From: Phoronis australis
Lineage: Eukaryota > Phoronida > Phoronidae
NCBI GenBank assembly: GCA_002633005.1
Contig: NMRA01000918.1
Span: forward strand, 64,001 to 84,228
Direction: 5' to 3'
Length of the DNA stretch: 20,228 bases
Part shown: piece by piece, positions 12,801 to 20,004 of the stretch
Layout of the letters: each line of letters opens with the position of its first letter
Position numbering within the stretch: position 1 is the stretch's first letter
The notes under the pieces: model-generated
What the model saw: only the letters and a program-made list of their open reading frames with translations
The model's database searches: none
What the model was told of the DNA's origin: nothing
Position numbers and translations under genes: made by a program

Positions 12801-14051
12801 GACCATGGCATTCTTCTGAGTGGCCATATGGTAACCTGCAGCTAATGCCACTGCACTGCCCTCATTGGCGGTAATCACGTGGTTACTCTCGGGGGCATTG
12901 GCTGTCACGTAGGCACAGAAATCTGAAAGGAAGGACATTCAGCGAACGTGTCACGTGCAGTTTCAACTAATAACTAAGAAAAAGTCGTGGCCAAAACATA
13001 TGAATTCAGCACCTTCAGATTACATAGGCGAATTTATCATTTTCAGGGCTTACACAGACACAATCCCTTTAAAAATAATGTTTGTGATCTCCCCTAACGA
13101 CATCCTAGATCAGCCACTAGGTTAATGCCCACAATTAGCCAAAACCTCATCTCCACATTTTCAGCACTTTCACTTTTGAACATCTAGTGTTAATGTTGTA
13201 TTGGCTCAATACATACACCCGCTTCCTTTACTAAAAGTCGTGGGTTCGAGCACCACTGCGGCACACTGCTAGACCTCTGAGTCACATCCCTAGCTCCTCA
13301 GGTTGGGGCACACTGCTAGACCTCTGAGTCACATCCCTAGCTCCTCAGCTCGACTTTTAACTATTATATTAATAAGCATAAAGGTTCCAGGTAATTAGAG
13401 CAGTTGGACTATCTGAGTGGTCTGAGCAGGTCTGGTACAACGTGATTTAATAAAAAAAATAATTGCAGGCAGTCTGATACACGTTGTATCAGACGTGCGC
13501 AGGCCTCGAATGTGGGCCCATTGCACTGATCACCTGGAAATATTTTATGCTTTATTAATATATGGTTAAAACCGAGCTGAGGAGCTAGAAACCTGGCTCA
13601 AGGGTTTAGCAGTGTGACCTGGTAGGACTCGAACCCACGACCTCGAGTAAAGAAATCGGGCACTTATCAACCAGGCCACACTGCCTCCTCCAAGGTACAA
13701 CGTGAACCACACCGCCTATTTTTTTAATACATGCACCCTGAGCGTTAATCCTGACCTATAGACTACGTAGTCGCACAGCATTATAACATCCCACTCACCA
13801 AGTCCTCCAGCCAACTGTACTGCGTACAAGTTGACTTGGTTATAGTCAAAATTAGCTACAATGAATATTTCGTTACTAGTGACGGGAGGGAGGGTACAAT
13901 TACCTTTAAGTAGCGAGTCGGGGACTCCGGTGAAGAAGTCAATCCCTGTATTAAGAACCGCTTGGTAGAACTGAGCGGGGTCAAGAAAGTCACGCATCAA
14001 CTCCGTCATCTGCCCGGCATCCTTATTGCGCTCAAGCTGTTGTTGCAGTTG
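706..14051 (-). CDS. ppd: Phosphonopyruvate decarboxylase-like gene, eight exons
   Basis: The ThDP-dependent enzyme converts phosphonopyruvate to phosphonoacetaldehyde and CO2, between PEP mutase and the aminotransferase that makes 2-aminoethylphosphonate. The join is 14051-13904, 12922-12792, 10841-10626, 6511-6405, 3848-3738, 2796-2691, 1602-1405 and 885-706, 1197 nt in all. It is open throughout, with intron phases 1,0,0,2,2,0,0 and GT-AG at every boundary. Numbered from the Met at 14009 (384 residues), it has [10 protein letters not shown] at 27-36, the ThDP-activating Glu56 in [21 protein letters not shown] 79-85, GWRGEPG 108-114, DEPQH 117-121, KRQTF 172-176, [13 protein letters not shown] 212-224, [12 protein letters not shown] 239-250, the metal/ThDP motif GDG 265-267 with NN 293-294, and a C-terminal DLGRPT 362-367. 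These are family hallmarks from established knowledge. Sulfopyruvate decarboxylase is the nearest alternative, but it is usually shorter or made of two subunits. The amino terminus is uncertain because exon 1 is open right up to its acceptor. Confidence 0.93.
886..1404 (-). other. Intron 7 of ppd
   Basis: This is a 519-bp phase 0 intron with donor gtgagg and acceptor gtttcag. No repeat or further coding signal was seen. Confidence 0.9.
1405..1602 (-). CDS. ppd: Ppd exon 7: GDG...NN cofactor-binding motif
   Basis: The acceptor is cacctgcag and the donor is gtgagg. The exon is 198 nt, exactly 66 codons, phase 0 on both sides. It encodes [18 protein letters not shown], then a strand ending IMFNN, then [11 protein letters not shown]. 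This is the ThDP/Mg2+ motif, GDG followed 25 residues later by NN (residues 265-267 and 293-294 from Met14009). The [13 protein letters not shown] continuation is typical of Ppd. The acceptor sits in the palindrome acctgcaggt. Confidence 0.96.
1603..2690 (-). other. Intron 6 of ppd
   Basis: This is a 1088-bp phase 0 intron with donor gtgagc and acceptor cacctgcag. It is AT-rich and contains taaatatcacag twice in a local repeat near 2490-2530. No mobile element was recognised. Confidence 0.9.
2691..2796 (-). CDS. ppd: Ppd exon 6: [12 protein letters not shown] segment
   Basis: The acceptor is tttacag and the donor is gtgagc. The exon is 106 nt; the first base completes the Arg codon of exon 5 and it ends in phase 0. 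It encodes [17 protein letters not shown] and [18 protein letters not shown]. The [10 protein letters not shown](M/L)G block lies next to the cofactor in the family and precedes the metal-binding GDG motif of exon 7. Confidence 0.95.
2797..3737 (-). other. Intron 5 of ppd
   Basis: This is a 941-bp phase 2 intron with donor gtgtgt and acceptor tttacag. It contains the small palindrome CAGCTGTG-ttg-CACAGCTG at 2937-2955 and a short GT run near 3040. Nothing else was recognised. Confidence 0.9.
3738..3848 (-). CDS. ppd: Ppd exon 5: [13 protein letters not shown]
   Basis: The acceptor is tttttag and the donor is gtgtgt, the least canonical donor in the gene. The exon is 111 nt: one base completes a Val codon begun in exon 4, then 36 codons, then two bases of an Arg codon. 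It encodes [25 protein letters not shown] and MLSRELFEY. The V(V/I)VxTTGxxSRELFE block is a family signature at the start of the C-terminal ThDP domain. Confidence 0.94.
5109..5300. mobile_element. Fold-back (MITE-like) element, copy 1
   Basis: The arms are about 60-65 bp. The left arm at about 5115-5174 (cgccattttagcagtgagcc) matches the reverse complement of about 5226-5290 (ctcacttttaaaatggcg) with moderate mismatches, around a spacer of about 50 bp. I found no transposase. The element forms the left end of the large duplicate. It may be a short non-autonomous DNA element or simply a diverged long inverted repeat. Confidence 0.6.
5613..5719 (-). CDS. ppd: Duplicate of Ppd exon 4
   Basis: This is a second, splice-competent copy of the 107-nt exon, with the same acceptor (tttgtcag) and donor (gtaagt). 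The exon bases differ from the other copy at one site, a synonymous third position in the Pro codon of KLPRE (CCG here, CCT there). It lies in a duplicated block that ends 15 bases further on, directly before a single N. Including both copies in one mRNA would add 107 nt and shift the frame. It is either an alternative exon or the second haplotype joined in tandem by the assembler; I favour the latter. Confidence 0.75.
5735..5735. other. Ambiguous base N at the duplication junction
   Basis: The only N in the window lies exactly between the end of duplicate copy 1 and the start of copy 2. This position suggests a contig or haplotype join made during assembly, not a random low-quality base. Confidence 0.9.
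5736..5927. mobile_element. Fold-back (MITE-like) element, copy 2
   Basis: This is the same fold-back structure as at 5109-5300, with only a few substitutions, copied as part of the large tandem duplication. Its left end lies one base after the N. Confidence 0.6.
5926..6150. repeat. 75-bp tandem repeat, three units
   Basis: Units lie at 5926-6000, 6001-6075 and 6076-6150, with a few substitutions each. All contain ttcatagttaccagttggga. The other duplicate has one unit only. Because 75 is divisible by three, the minus strand shows an open frame of 25-residue repeats. This is intronic and unlikely to be translated. Confidence 0.95.
6405..6511 (-). CDS. ppd: Ppd exon 4, copy in the longer duplicate
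   Basis: The acceptor is tttgtcag and the donor is gtaagt. The exon is 107 nt, starts in phase 0 and leaves two bases (phase 2). It encodes [25 protein letters not shown] and [10 protein letters not shown]. The LLVKRQTF block corresponds to the conserved strand that closes the N-terminal domain in the family. A second copy lies at 5613-5719 and encodes the same 35 residues. Exon 3 ends in phase 0 and exon 5 needs phase 2, so either copy fits alone, but not both together. Confidence 0.93.
7977..8207. repeat. Diverged direct repeat ending in gctacag
   Basis: Two copies, about 7977-8061 and 8122-8207, each run from aaaaatc-gtcaa through aatatc to aaatggccaa and gctacag. The period is about 146 bp and the copies are clearly diverged. 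It may be an old unclassified repeat. Confidence 0.6.
10226..10276. repeat. Imperfect inverted repeat related to 19949-20004
   Basis: The left arm attttgaaaaccagttt and the right arm aaaactggttctcag pair with few mismatches. Both arms match the arms of the 19949-20004 hairpin, while the spacers differ. Confidence 0.75.
10511..10606. repeat. 24-bp minisatellite by the exon 3 donor
   Basis: Units beginning ataagcaccatcaccacc lie at 10550-10573 and 10574-10597, followed by a partial unit. A degenerate caccatcat region leads in from 10511. On the gene strand it reads as repeated GATGGTGGTGATGGTG starting about 20 nt after the donor. Confidence 0.92.
10626..10841 (-). CDS. ppd: Ppd exon 3: QNSGLGN to GWRGEPG and DEPQH
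   Basis: The acceptor is tgtcttgcag and the donor is gtgagt. The exon is 216 nt, exactly 72 codons, phase 0 on both sides. It encodes [15 protein letters not shown], the hydrophobic strand [14 protein letters not shown] and [16 protein letters not shown], and ends in PDYQEGAEQ. The GWRGEPG and DEPQH blocks separate Ppd from generic ThDP decarboxylases. A possible in-frame TTG just upstream at 10847 lies inside the acceptor and is not a start. A 24-bp minisatellite begins within about 20 nt of the donor on the intron side. Confidence 0.95.
11641..12094. repeat. Diverged tandem repeat, about 244-bp period
   Basis: The two copies share gccggctacaaatct (at 11691 and 11935), caaaaca, ggcac-tctggcaaaaa-t-tgaa and atttcactg. 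Copy 2 has an insertion of about 25 bp (from tccctgaattag). Copy 1 runs about 11641-11832 and copy 2 about 11889-12094. The family is not recognised. Confidence 0.8.
12187..12706. mobile_element. 520-bp non-autonomous DNA transposon, hAT-like ends
   Basis: Perfect 13-bp terminal inverted repeats, cagggcttggaat at 12187-12199 and attccaagccctg at 12694-12706, bound a segment that is visibly richer in CpG and gcggaaa motifs than its surroundings. CAGGG termini are typical of hAT elements. The flanking 8 bp (cacatgat and cataatac) agree at only half their positions, so a target-site duplication is not demonstrated. It contains an A run at about 12314-12327 and only short open frames, so it does not encode a transposase. 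Confidence 0.75.
12792..12922 (-). CDS. ppd: Ppd exon 2: catalytic glutamate segment
   Basis: The acceptor is cctttcag and the donor is gtgagt. The exon is 131 nt; its first two bases complete the Asp codon opened by exon 1 and it ends in phase 0. It encodes [17 protein letters not shown] followed by [17 protein letters not shown]. The Glu in ANEG (residue 56 from Met14009) is the conserved acidic residue that activates thiamine diphosphate in this superfamily. The exon ends VYLQ, and its last Gln joins NSGLGN of exon 3. Confidence 0.95.
13195..13433 (+). mobile_element. Second SINE of the same family, plus strand
   Basis: This copy aligns with the minus-strand SINE over its length. It has a degraded A-box tggctcaatac (13202-13212) and a B-box ggttcgagcac (13243-13253), then the shared body cacactgcta and tagctcctcagctcg, then the tail atattaataagcataaa and ttccaggt. 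It is more diverged than its neighbour and carries an internal 47-bp-period duplication. The younger copy appears to have inserted just beyond its 3' end. Confidence 0.75.
13261..13348. repeat. 47-bp-period duplication inside the plus SINE
   Basis: The stretch from gcacactgctagacctctga to gctcctcag occurs at 13261 and again at 13308 with no differences over about 40 bases. The near-identity suggests a recent event within an older element. Confidence 0.9.
13434..13445. repeat. Target-site duplication of the SINE, left copy
   Basis: ggtacaacgtga is identical to 13694-13705 on the other side of the minus-strand SINE. Confidence 0.8.
13446..13693 (-). mobile_element. tRNA-derived SINE with 12-bp target-site duplications
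   Basis: On the minus strand the head reads ggaggcagtgtggcctggtt. It has an A-box-like tggcctggttg (13668-13678) and a perfect B-box ggttcgagtcc (13625-13635) at tRNA-like spacing. The element is flanked by the identical 12-mers ggtacaacgtga at 13694-13705 and 13434-13445, as expected for L1-type retroposition. The tail is AT-rich (ttattaaa). A 9-bp-arm palindrome sits near the tail. Confidence 0.85.
13472..13494. repeat. Short perfect palindrome in the SINE tail
   Basis: gtctgatac and gtatcagac form 9-bp perfect arms around acgtt, near the 3' end of the minus-strand SINE. Confidence 0.85.
13694..13705. repeat. Target-site duplication of the SINE, right copy
   Basis: ggtacaacgtga is identical to 13434-13445, immediately outside the head of the SINE. 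Confidence 0.8.
13904..14051 (-). CDS. ppd: Ppd exon 1 (first recognised): ThDP-domain start
   Basis: The acceptor reads ttttag before 14051 and the donor is gtaatt after 13904. The exon is 148 nt and ends in phase 1 with the first base of an Asp codon. It encodes [14 protein letters not shown], then Met (14009), then [18 protein letters not shown] and TGVPDSLLK. Bacterial Ppd proteins normally begin shortly before the equivalent of DPAQFY, so Met14009 gives a protein of family length. The 14 codons before it are also open and follow the acceptor in phase 0, so a longer N-terminus from an unseen upstream exon is possible. The Met has a weak start context (C at -3). Confidence 0.9.
14006..14020 (-). 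promoter_or_regulatory. Short out-of-frame ATG overlapping the putative start
   Basis: In exon 1 an ATG at 14020 opens a four-codon frame that ends in TGA at 14006, overlapping the putative start ATG (14009) within agatga. It has A at -3, a better start context than Met14009. If the upstream part of exon 1 is 5' UTR, this would be a tiny upstream ORF. If translation starts in an earlier exon, it has no meaning. I cannot decide between these from the sequence. Confidence 0.4.
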
Positions 14052-14123
14052 CTAAAATTTCGAGAAATCATCAGTCAGTACGTTTCTAGTGTAGCAGAAA
14101 TGCCATAGCGGCAAAATAATAAA

Positions 14124-14187
14124 AAATGGTTTCCAAAAAAATGTTTTCCAAAAAAATGTTTTCCAAAAAAATGTTTTCAAAAAAATG
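14124..14187. repeat. 15-bp A/T tandem repeat upstream of exon 1
   Basis: Four imperfect units of atgttttccaaaaaa lie about 75-135 bases upstream of the exon 1 acceptor. On the gene strand they are T-rich. Short minus-strand open frames across them, repeating FFWKT or IFLEN, are repeat artefacts. Confidence 0.92.
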
Positions 14188-17100
14188 TGTTGCCTGAGAA
14201 TCGGCTTTAAGACTGCAATCAGAGACAGACAACACAACCTTAATATTAGATCTAAGATTTGAATCCGACCAGCAAAATGAAAACAGAAAGATGAGAAGAT
14301 AATGATTAGATATTTCTATTGCTACTAAGTAACATCGAAATGCTGAAATTGTGAACATATTATCAGCGATCATCAGTTGAGATAATGCATGCATAGCTCA
14401 GGACTTCCAATGGAAATTTCTTCTAATATTTCATGAAATTCACCGTAAATGGCAGAAGTTTTCGAAAGTCAATATTGACTGCTTCTTCCTTCAACATCGG
14501 CTTCCAAAAACTTCTATTGTTTAAGGTAAATTTCCTGAATTATTAGAAGAAATTTTTACTATAATCTCTTCGTGAAATCCTAATGAAACTGTTTAGTGTC
14601 TGTAGGCCTCACTAATCAAAAATCAGCAATAGCCTCCCTACAATAATCATAGCCTTATACCATGGCCACTAGCTGAGAGAGATCTGCAATTTGTCAGAAC
14701 GTGAGCAACAAACTGCGTGAAAATATCGTCAAGCACCAAAAATGTTGATGCCAAAACAGAGACCGTGTAACTATTTGAAAGCCATTTAAATGAACGGAAA
14801 GACATAAGAGAAGATTAATATTTTATATGGCCTGCAGAAAAACTGACGCAAGTAGAAAATGAGAGAAAAGACTTCAACAGGCAAAAACAGTCCATTCAAT
14901 GACAGAAAACAAAACTTAATAAACATTTGCAGGGTAATGTGAAAACCACCACTAAGTAAGAAACCTGACACTAAGTTCAGTTGGTGGTTGCAGACCTTAT
15001 GATAGTATTGTTTACACACAAGCCTTCACTATTTACACAGGAGCTTGTATTGTTTACAATAAAGAAGCTTAGTGTAAACACAGCTTACACTCCAGAAGAG
15101 AAGTTTTTAAAAGTTAATATTCATGAACAATCACTCAGTGATAATCTGCTTTTTCTCTTTGTGCTTTGAAGATGTTCAATCTGACCTAACCAGGCGACTA
15201 ACACTTACTTCATTTTGCTTATTTCATAAAATGGCCGACGGGTTAATGCAGTGACTTCATTGTTCTGTTTTGCTTAATTACTCACTGTAGTTTGATGATG
15301 GTAGCATCACCTACCATTAACTACCGAAGCTGATAAGAATGATTCAATTAACTTTGCAGTTTTCATCGACCCTGCACTCATACCAGAGTTAAGTTAGTGT
15401 GAAAGGGCCTAAAGACAACTTCTCCCATAACTAAAGCACTTATGAACCAAAAACATAGCATCTCACTGAGTGATTGTTGGAAGATTTCACTGGAACTTGT
15501 CAACAGTGATGCCACTGGAATCCGAGACTTTAAGTCGTGTGTATAAGGTATACTCAATTCAACCAAGAACATACAGAGTAAGGTGGAACTATTCAGGTAT
15601 TTAAACAAATCCTCATGTCTCATGTCGTTTGATCAGCCAAACCAACGTACTCACATGCATCATGCCATAGTGTGTCCATAAAGGTGGAAGACATCCACAG
15701 TAGGGGTTGAAATGTGCAGTCAACAGTCAGTAACATGAGTAAATATTTCAGATTTTAAACTCAAGGTATTTTTTTTCCACCCATGAACATTTGCAATTTT
15801 TAATTCCAATTTGCAACTACTGATAAAAATTGTGAGACTGGAGAGCTGAAGTCTTTTTATAATGCCATAATAATTACACTTCAACAAACCTCAGCAGATT
15901 TATTCATGATTGAAACACGTTGAAAAACGAAATCGAGTTGAACTCATCATGTTAGCAGTTAATGTTCAGTAATTTTTAACTGAATGACTTGTCTCATGTT
16001 TTCACAAGTTTAGCCCAGTACATATAGCTGTTTTAAAAAGTGAAAATTTGCAACATTCAACTTCAGCAGTCACTTGATGTTATGTGTAATGCAGGTGCAT
16101 TTGGTCAGAAAACCAGAGACTACATTTTAAATCCTATTTTAAATTCTGTGAAAAATGCTGTCCAGTTTAGATGGCATCATTTGCGAACCTATTTTGGCTA
16201 AGATTTCAGTAAATTTCTTAGTGAAAAAGGTTCCTCTCAATCAAGACAGTCAATGTGGCTTCAATTCAATTTCATCACACCCTGAATGGTAATCAGCAGC
16301 TCAGACTGTTCATAATAGTTACTAACACCATCACAGACACAATGACACGGGTGAAATATGAGTATAAAACAGATTTAACTCACTGAACCAAGACGCCATG
16401 TGGTAAAAAATAGCAGTCATTAACCTACATGATTTTTTAACAAATCTAATAAAATGTGTAAAATTGTATCCACACTTTTCATTTTTACCCTCCAATGCAA
16501 CATTTAAGCACCAAATACGATTTTATCATTATTAACAGCATTGGGGACTCATTGCTTGATAAAGAATCTTGTGTTATTTTTACCGAGTTTGAGAAAATTC
16601 AGAACAGGTTAAATGTAAGCGTGAGTAAAACATGATTTATCACTACGGATGTTAGTGAAATATAGCACTTGAACGCTTAGGTTCATGATGGCGACATCCC
16701 GTTGCTCCCAACTTGTTCGATTCTATAGCCCGTTGGAAAGTTTTATTGGCTAGTGCACTGGGAACATCCCCAGCTAACACTCTACAAATTTAATATAAAG
16801 CCACTTATAGACACATTGGGTTGCATAACCTCTGCAAGACGGCATTAGGCTTAGAGCGACACTGTTTATGCATACCACAGCAAGGCCGCAACATAACAAA
16901 TTCATGTGACAAAAAAATATTCATTTGCCAAAAACGTGTTCAACAGAAAAATCCTCACATTATTAACAGCACATCACAATAGTATGCCATGGATAGAGAC
17001 TGGACTACATTTTTGACAGCATTGCAGCTAGAAAATTAGGATGCCACAAATTTAGAGAGTGAACTGCTGTGTTCAAAGGAATCAATGGCTATAACCCTTA

Positions 17101-18186
17101 CCTTACATTACCCTCACAGAGGATTATAAGACCCCTTCAATTAGAGTTATTAAAACCGGTATTACAATTTTCAGAGGAGTAATGAACAGATGTTCAAATT
17201 GCTTTTGAAAGTTATTGCTTCGATGTGAACAGCTGAGTGATAAACCCACTGAGGCTGAAATGTTGCACAAACAGATGACATGTTGTCAAAAATGAGTAGG
17301 TCTTTTCCACAAAAGTTTTAAAATATAGACAATACGAAAAACTTTTCTGTACATTTGTGTACTTGGAAAAAAGAAAACCTTTTGTAGAGTTTCCAACTCC
17401 CAAAGTGAACTCTTTTGACACCCTTCTGAAGGGCGCAGCACATTGACTTTCATCTATGAGTATACCCCTAAGAGGCAGCAAAGAAGATCATAATGTATTG
17501 ACAATATTGTCTGTCTCATTGTTAAGGGGACCACACCCATATGCAGCCTAGTATTACAGGAATTATGATACACAATGAGTGGTTTTCTATGAAGCATTGT
17601 TACTAGACTTCCACAACACAAAGCTCAGGTGCACATTAAAAGGGAGTGCCTTGACCATAATAGAATACTGTCCCTGGCTGGGCGTAGCCAACACCTAGCT
17701 GGGTGCACATCTACAGTGGAGGGACCTGGACTTATATCTCTTTAGTATTGTGAGCATGAACACAACATATGGTTGATGCAATTACTAATTATAGTGAGCC
17801 ACAGGGACAAGGTTGACAAAAGCAAAGAGTGATTTCTTTCACTTGAAGATGTTTGTACTGATTTAGACTGGAGCGGCTACAAACCAACTTTCTGTCCAAG
17901 AAGTAACTCCTCATTTGGTCTCAACTTGTTTTTAGTCAGATAAGAAGTAATTTCTGAGTATGTGAAAACCTACCAGTACGTCATTCATTAAGATCATCTT
18001 CAGAGCATAAAATGTCACATCATGACAACCCTGGTCTCAAGCAATAACAAACAGTCTGTTATCATGTCAAAGCACTGAAATCACCAAATTTGACTAAAGA
18101 AAAATCTGATACCAATTTTATGACTGCAAGTGGTCTAAGGCAAAAACTGATTCTTGTGACGTAAAGTCAGTTTGTAGCAGCTTTGA

Positions 18187-18254
18187 ACTTTTACGAGATC
18201 AAATGAGTTCCTAAAATTAAACTTTTGTGAGATTAAATGAGTTCCTAAAATTAA
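18187..18254. repeat. 34-bp tandem duplication
   Basis: The units at 18187-18220 and 18221-18254 differ at only a few positions and share aaatgagttcctaaaattaa. A third unit begins with acttttagtga and stops. The sequence is non-coding. Confidence 0.93.
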
Positions 18255-18936
18255 ACTTTTAGTGATAACTCGGACAGCAATATCTTTTAGGTATGAAAAT
18301 GACCTAGAAATCACTGTGACAACGAAAATGTGGTATCCTAAAGTACCGACAGTACTTAGTTGATGTCATAACATTCAATTAAATTCTTTCAAAAGATGAC
18401 GAGACTCGGTGGTTTTGGTATTTTTAAGTCCAAAAAGATGTGAATGTTTCAGTATGCAGGTATCATTTAAGAAAAACGTGGGTATGAGTGAATTGACCCA
18501 AATGGCTATAGGTCAATTTGGAGGCCCTATGAGCCATCTTAGTTCTTTCGTTCTTTTACGCGTCCAATTTTAATGGACCCGTTGGTCCAGGTTAAGCAAT
18601 CGCAGTGCGTCAATGAAGTTACTATCGTGCCACAGACACAGAGCGAACTCCTAAAATTATCCCTGGGTAAGCCACCAATCACAAGTCAATGAAAATATGG
18701 TGGCCCAAAAATTTTATTTTTTATCATAATATTCAATTTTCTTCATATGATTTATGTATTAGATTCACTCAGCAGAGAGAACTGACTCAGTAGCTTCATT
18801 TTTCAAGTCCACATACATGGCAACACGTATGCAAAACACTTTGTCTAATATTCACGCAAATCGACGTGACGAACCGCAACGCAGTTACTAATCAAGACGA
18901 CATGAGACATGAGGTTTGTGCCTGGCAGTGAAATAA

Positions 18937-18977
18937 TATATAAAACCTGTTCGGGAGTCAGCTGCTGCAGTCAATTC
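18937..18977 (+). promoter_or_regulatory. TATA box and initiator-like motif, plus strand
   Basis: TATATAAAA at 18937-18945 is followed 36 bp on by tcaattc (A at 18973), which fits an initiator consensus. The region is richer in CpG than its surroundings and has gtcacgtgac (E-box palindrome) and attgaccaat nearby. The first ATG at 18982 opens only 15 codons before TAA, and no downstream exon was recognised. Chance occurrence is quite possible. Confidence 0.25.
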
Positions 18978-19948
18978 AGGACATGAGAGCATCGGGTCAC
19001 GTGACGGTTAAACGATTGACCAATCGATAACAACCAGCCAGCCAGCAGGCGAATCACGAGTCAACAACGTGTGACCATTGTGAGAGGTGGGGATGTGCAT
19101 ATAAAATGCAGGTCACATTTGAAAAAGAGAAAACCTTCATTTGCGGCGTCATACACACCAAAGTGCCTAGCTTTACTGATGGAAATCTTAGGCGCATTCC
19201 TTAGAAATAGCCAGGACAGCATAAGACCAAGCAAACCCACGAAGCGTTTTATTTGAACCTTCATTAAATGGAACGTAATGACTACACTAGCAAGAGGGCA
19301 GCCCACAATTTCAATGTCCCTGAATCAGTATAGCTAGGCAAACAATATAAAAATCCATATCACACTGAAAACAAATAATTAGCATGTACGATTTAGTCAA
19401 AACAATATGCACTACAGTGTAATGCCGTAGTTACGGTACTACAAGGGAGTATCAGTGCAATACAAAGCAAAAACTGTCAACGAGGCCACACAATGCCAAC
19501 AAACAGTCAGTACTTATCATGTACCTTCCTTATCCGTCCCCATTAACTCCCACACTGTTCAATTAAAATACCGAAAATCAGCGGCTGAGTGTAAAGCCGA
19601 ACGTGGGTGCCAACCAGGACTGAAAAGGAATGCTCCTTTGAAAAGGGTGCTTTCAATCTATGATAGCCACAGATTTACTCATTTGGAAGATGTTAATAAA
19701 TAGAAGCATGGCGTGAACTTTGGTTCGTTAGAATTTCATATTAAAAATCATAAGATTGCTCTGGATAGACAAAGACAGTCACAGGAGCCAGAGCTATAAA
19801 CAGTCACGTAGATAAAACCAAGCATTTTAGAAAACGTGAAAACAACTACAAAAAAATACAATGGACGTTAAAAAGCATACAGTTTTAACTTCTGTCACAA
19901 CAACTCGCTAGCAACTAATAGCATTTGTATCAAATACAATGTAACTAA

Positions 19949-20004
19949 ATTTTGAGAACCAGTTATCTCTATTGAATAATGGGCATAAAACTGGTTCTCA
20001 AAAT
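19949..20004. repeat. Perfect 16-bp inverted repeat, 24-bp spacer
   Basis: The left arm is attttgagaaccagtt (19949-19964) and the right arm is aactggttctcaaaat (19989-20004), an exact reverse complement. A related imperfect hairpin occurs at 10226-10276. It could be the core of a small fold-back repeat family. Confidence 0.9.

Larger units (their letters stand above)
12923..13903 (-). other. Intron 1 of ppd
   Basis: This is a 981-bp phase 1 intron with donor gtaatt and acceptor cctttcag. About half is occupied by two oppositely oriented copies of one tRNA-derived SINE family. Confidence 0.9.

Noticed and set aside
13195-13693. Functional tRNA genes
   Set aside because: The A and B boxes are present, but the acceptor and anticodon stems do not close, and the target-site duplications mark retroposons.
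706-14051. Bacterial contamination as the source of the Ppd motifs
   Set aside because: The coding sequence is interrupted by seven GT-AG introns containing SINE and MITE-like sequences, which excludes a bacterial contig.
15655-15715. Possible first exon of ppd ending in a strong gtgagt donor (minus strand)
   Set aside because: The donor at 15654-15649 can supply ATG ATG CAT in phase 0 to exon 1. But several out-of-frame ATGs precede it, no acceptor is visible upstream, and nothing resembles a known N-terminus. Only cDNA could rescue it.
19455-19703. Plus-strand open frame of 82 codons
   Set aside because: No recognisable family, no convincing splice or start context, and composition like the surrounding non-coding DNA.
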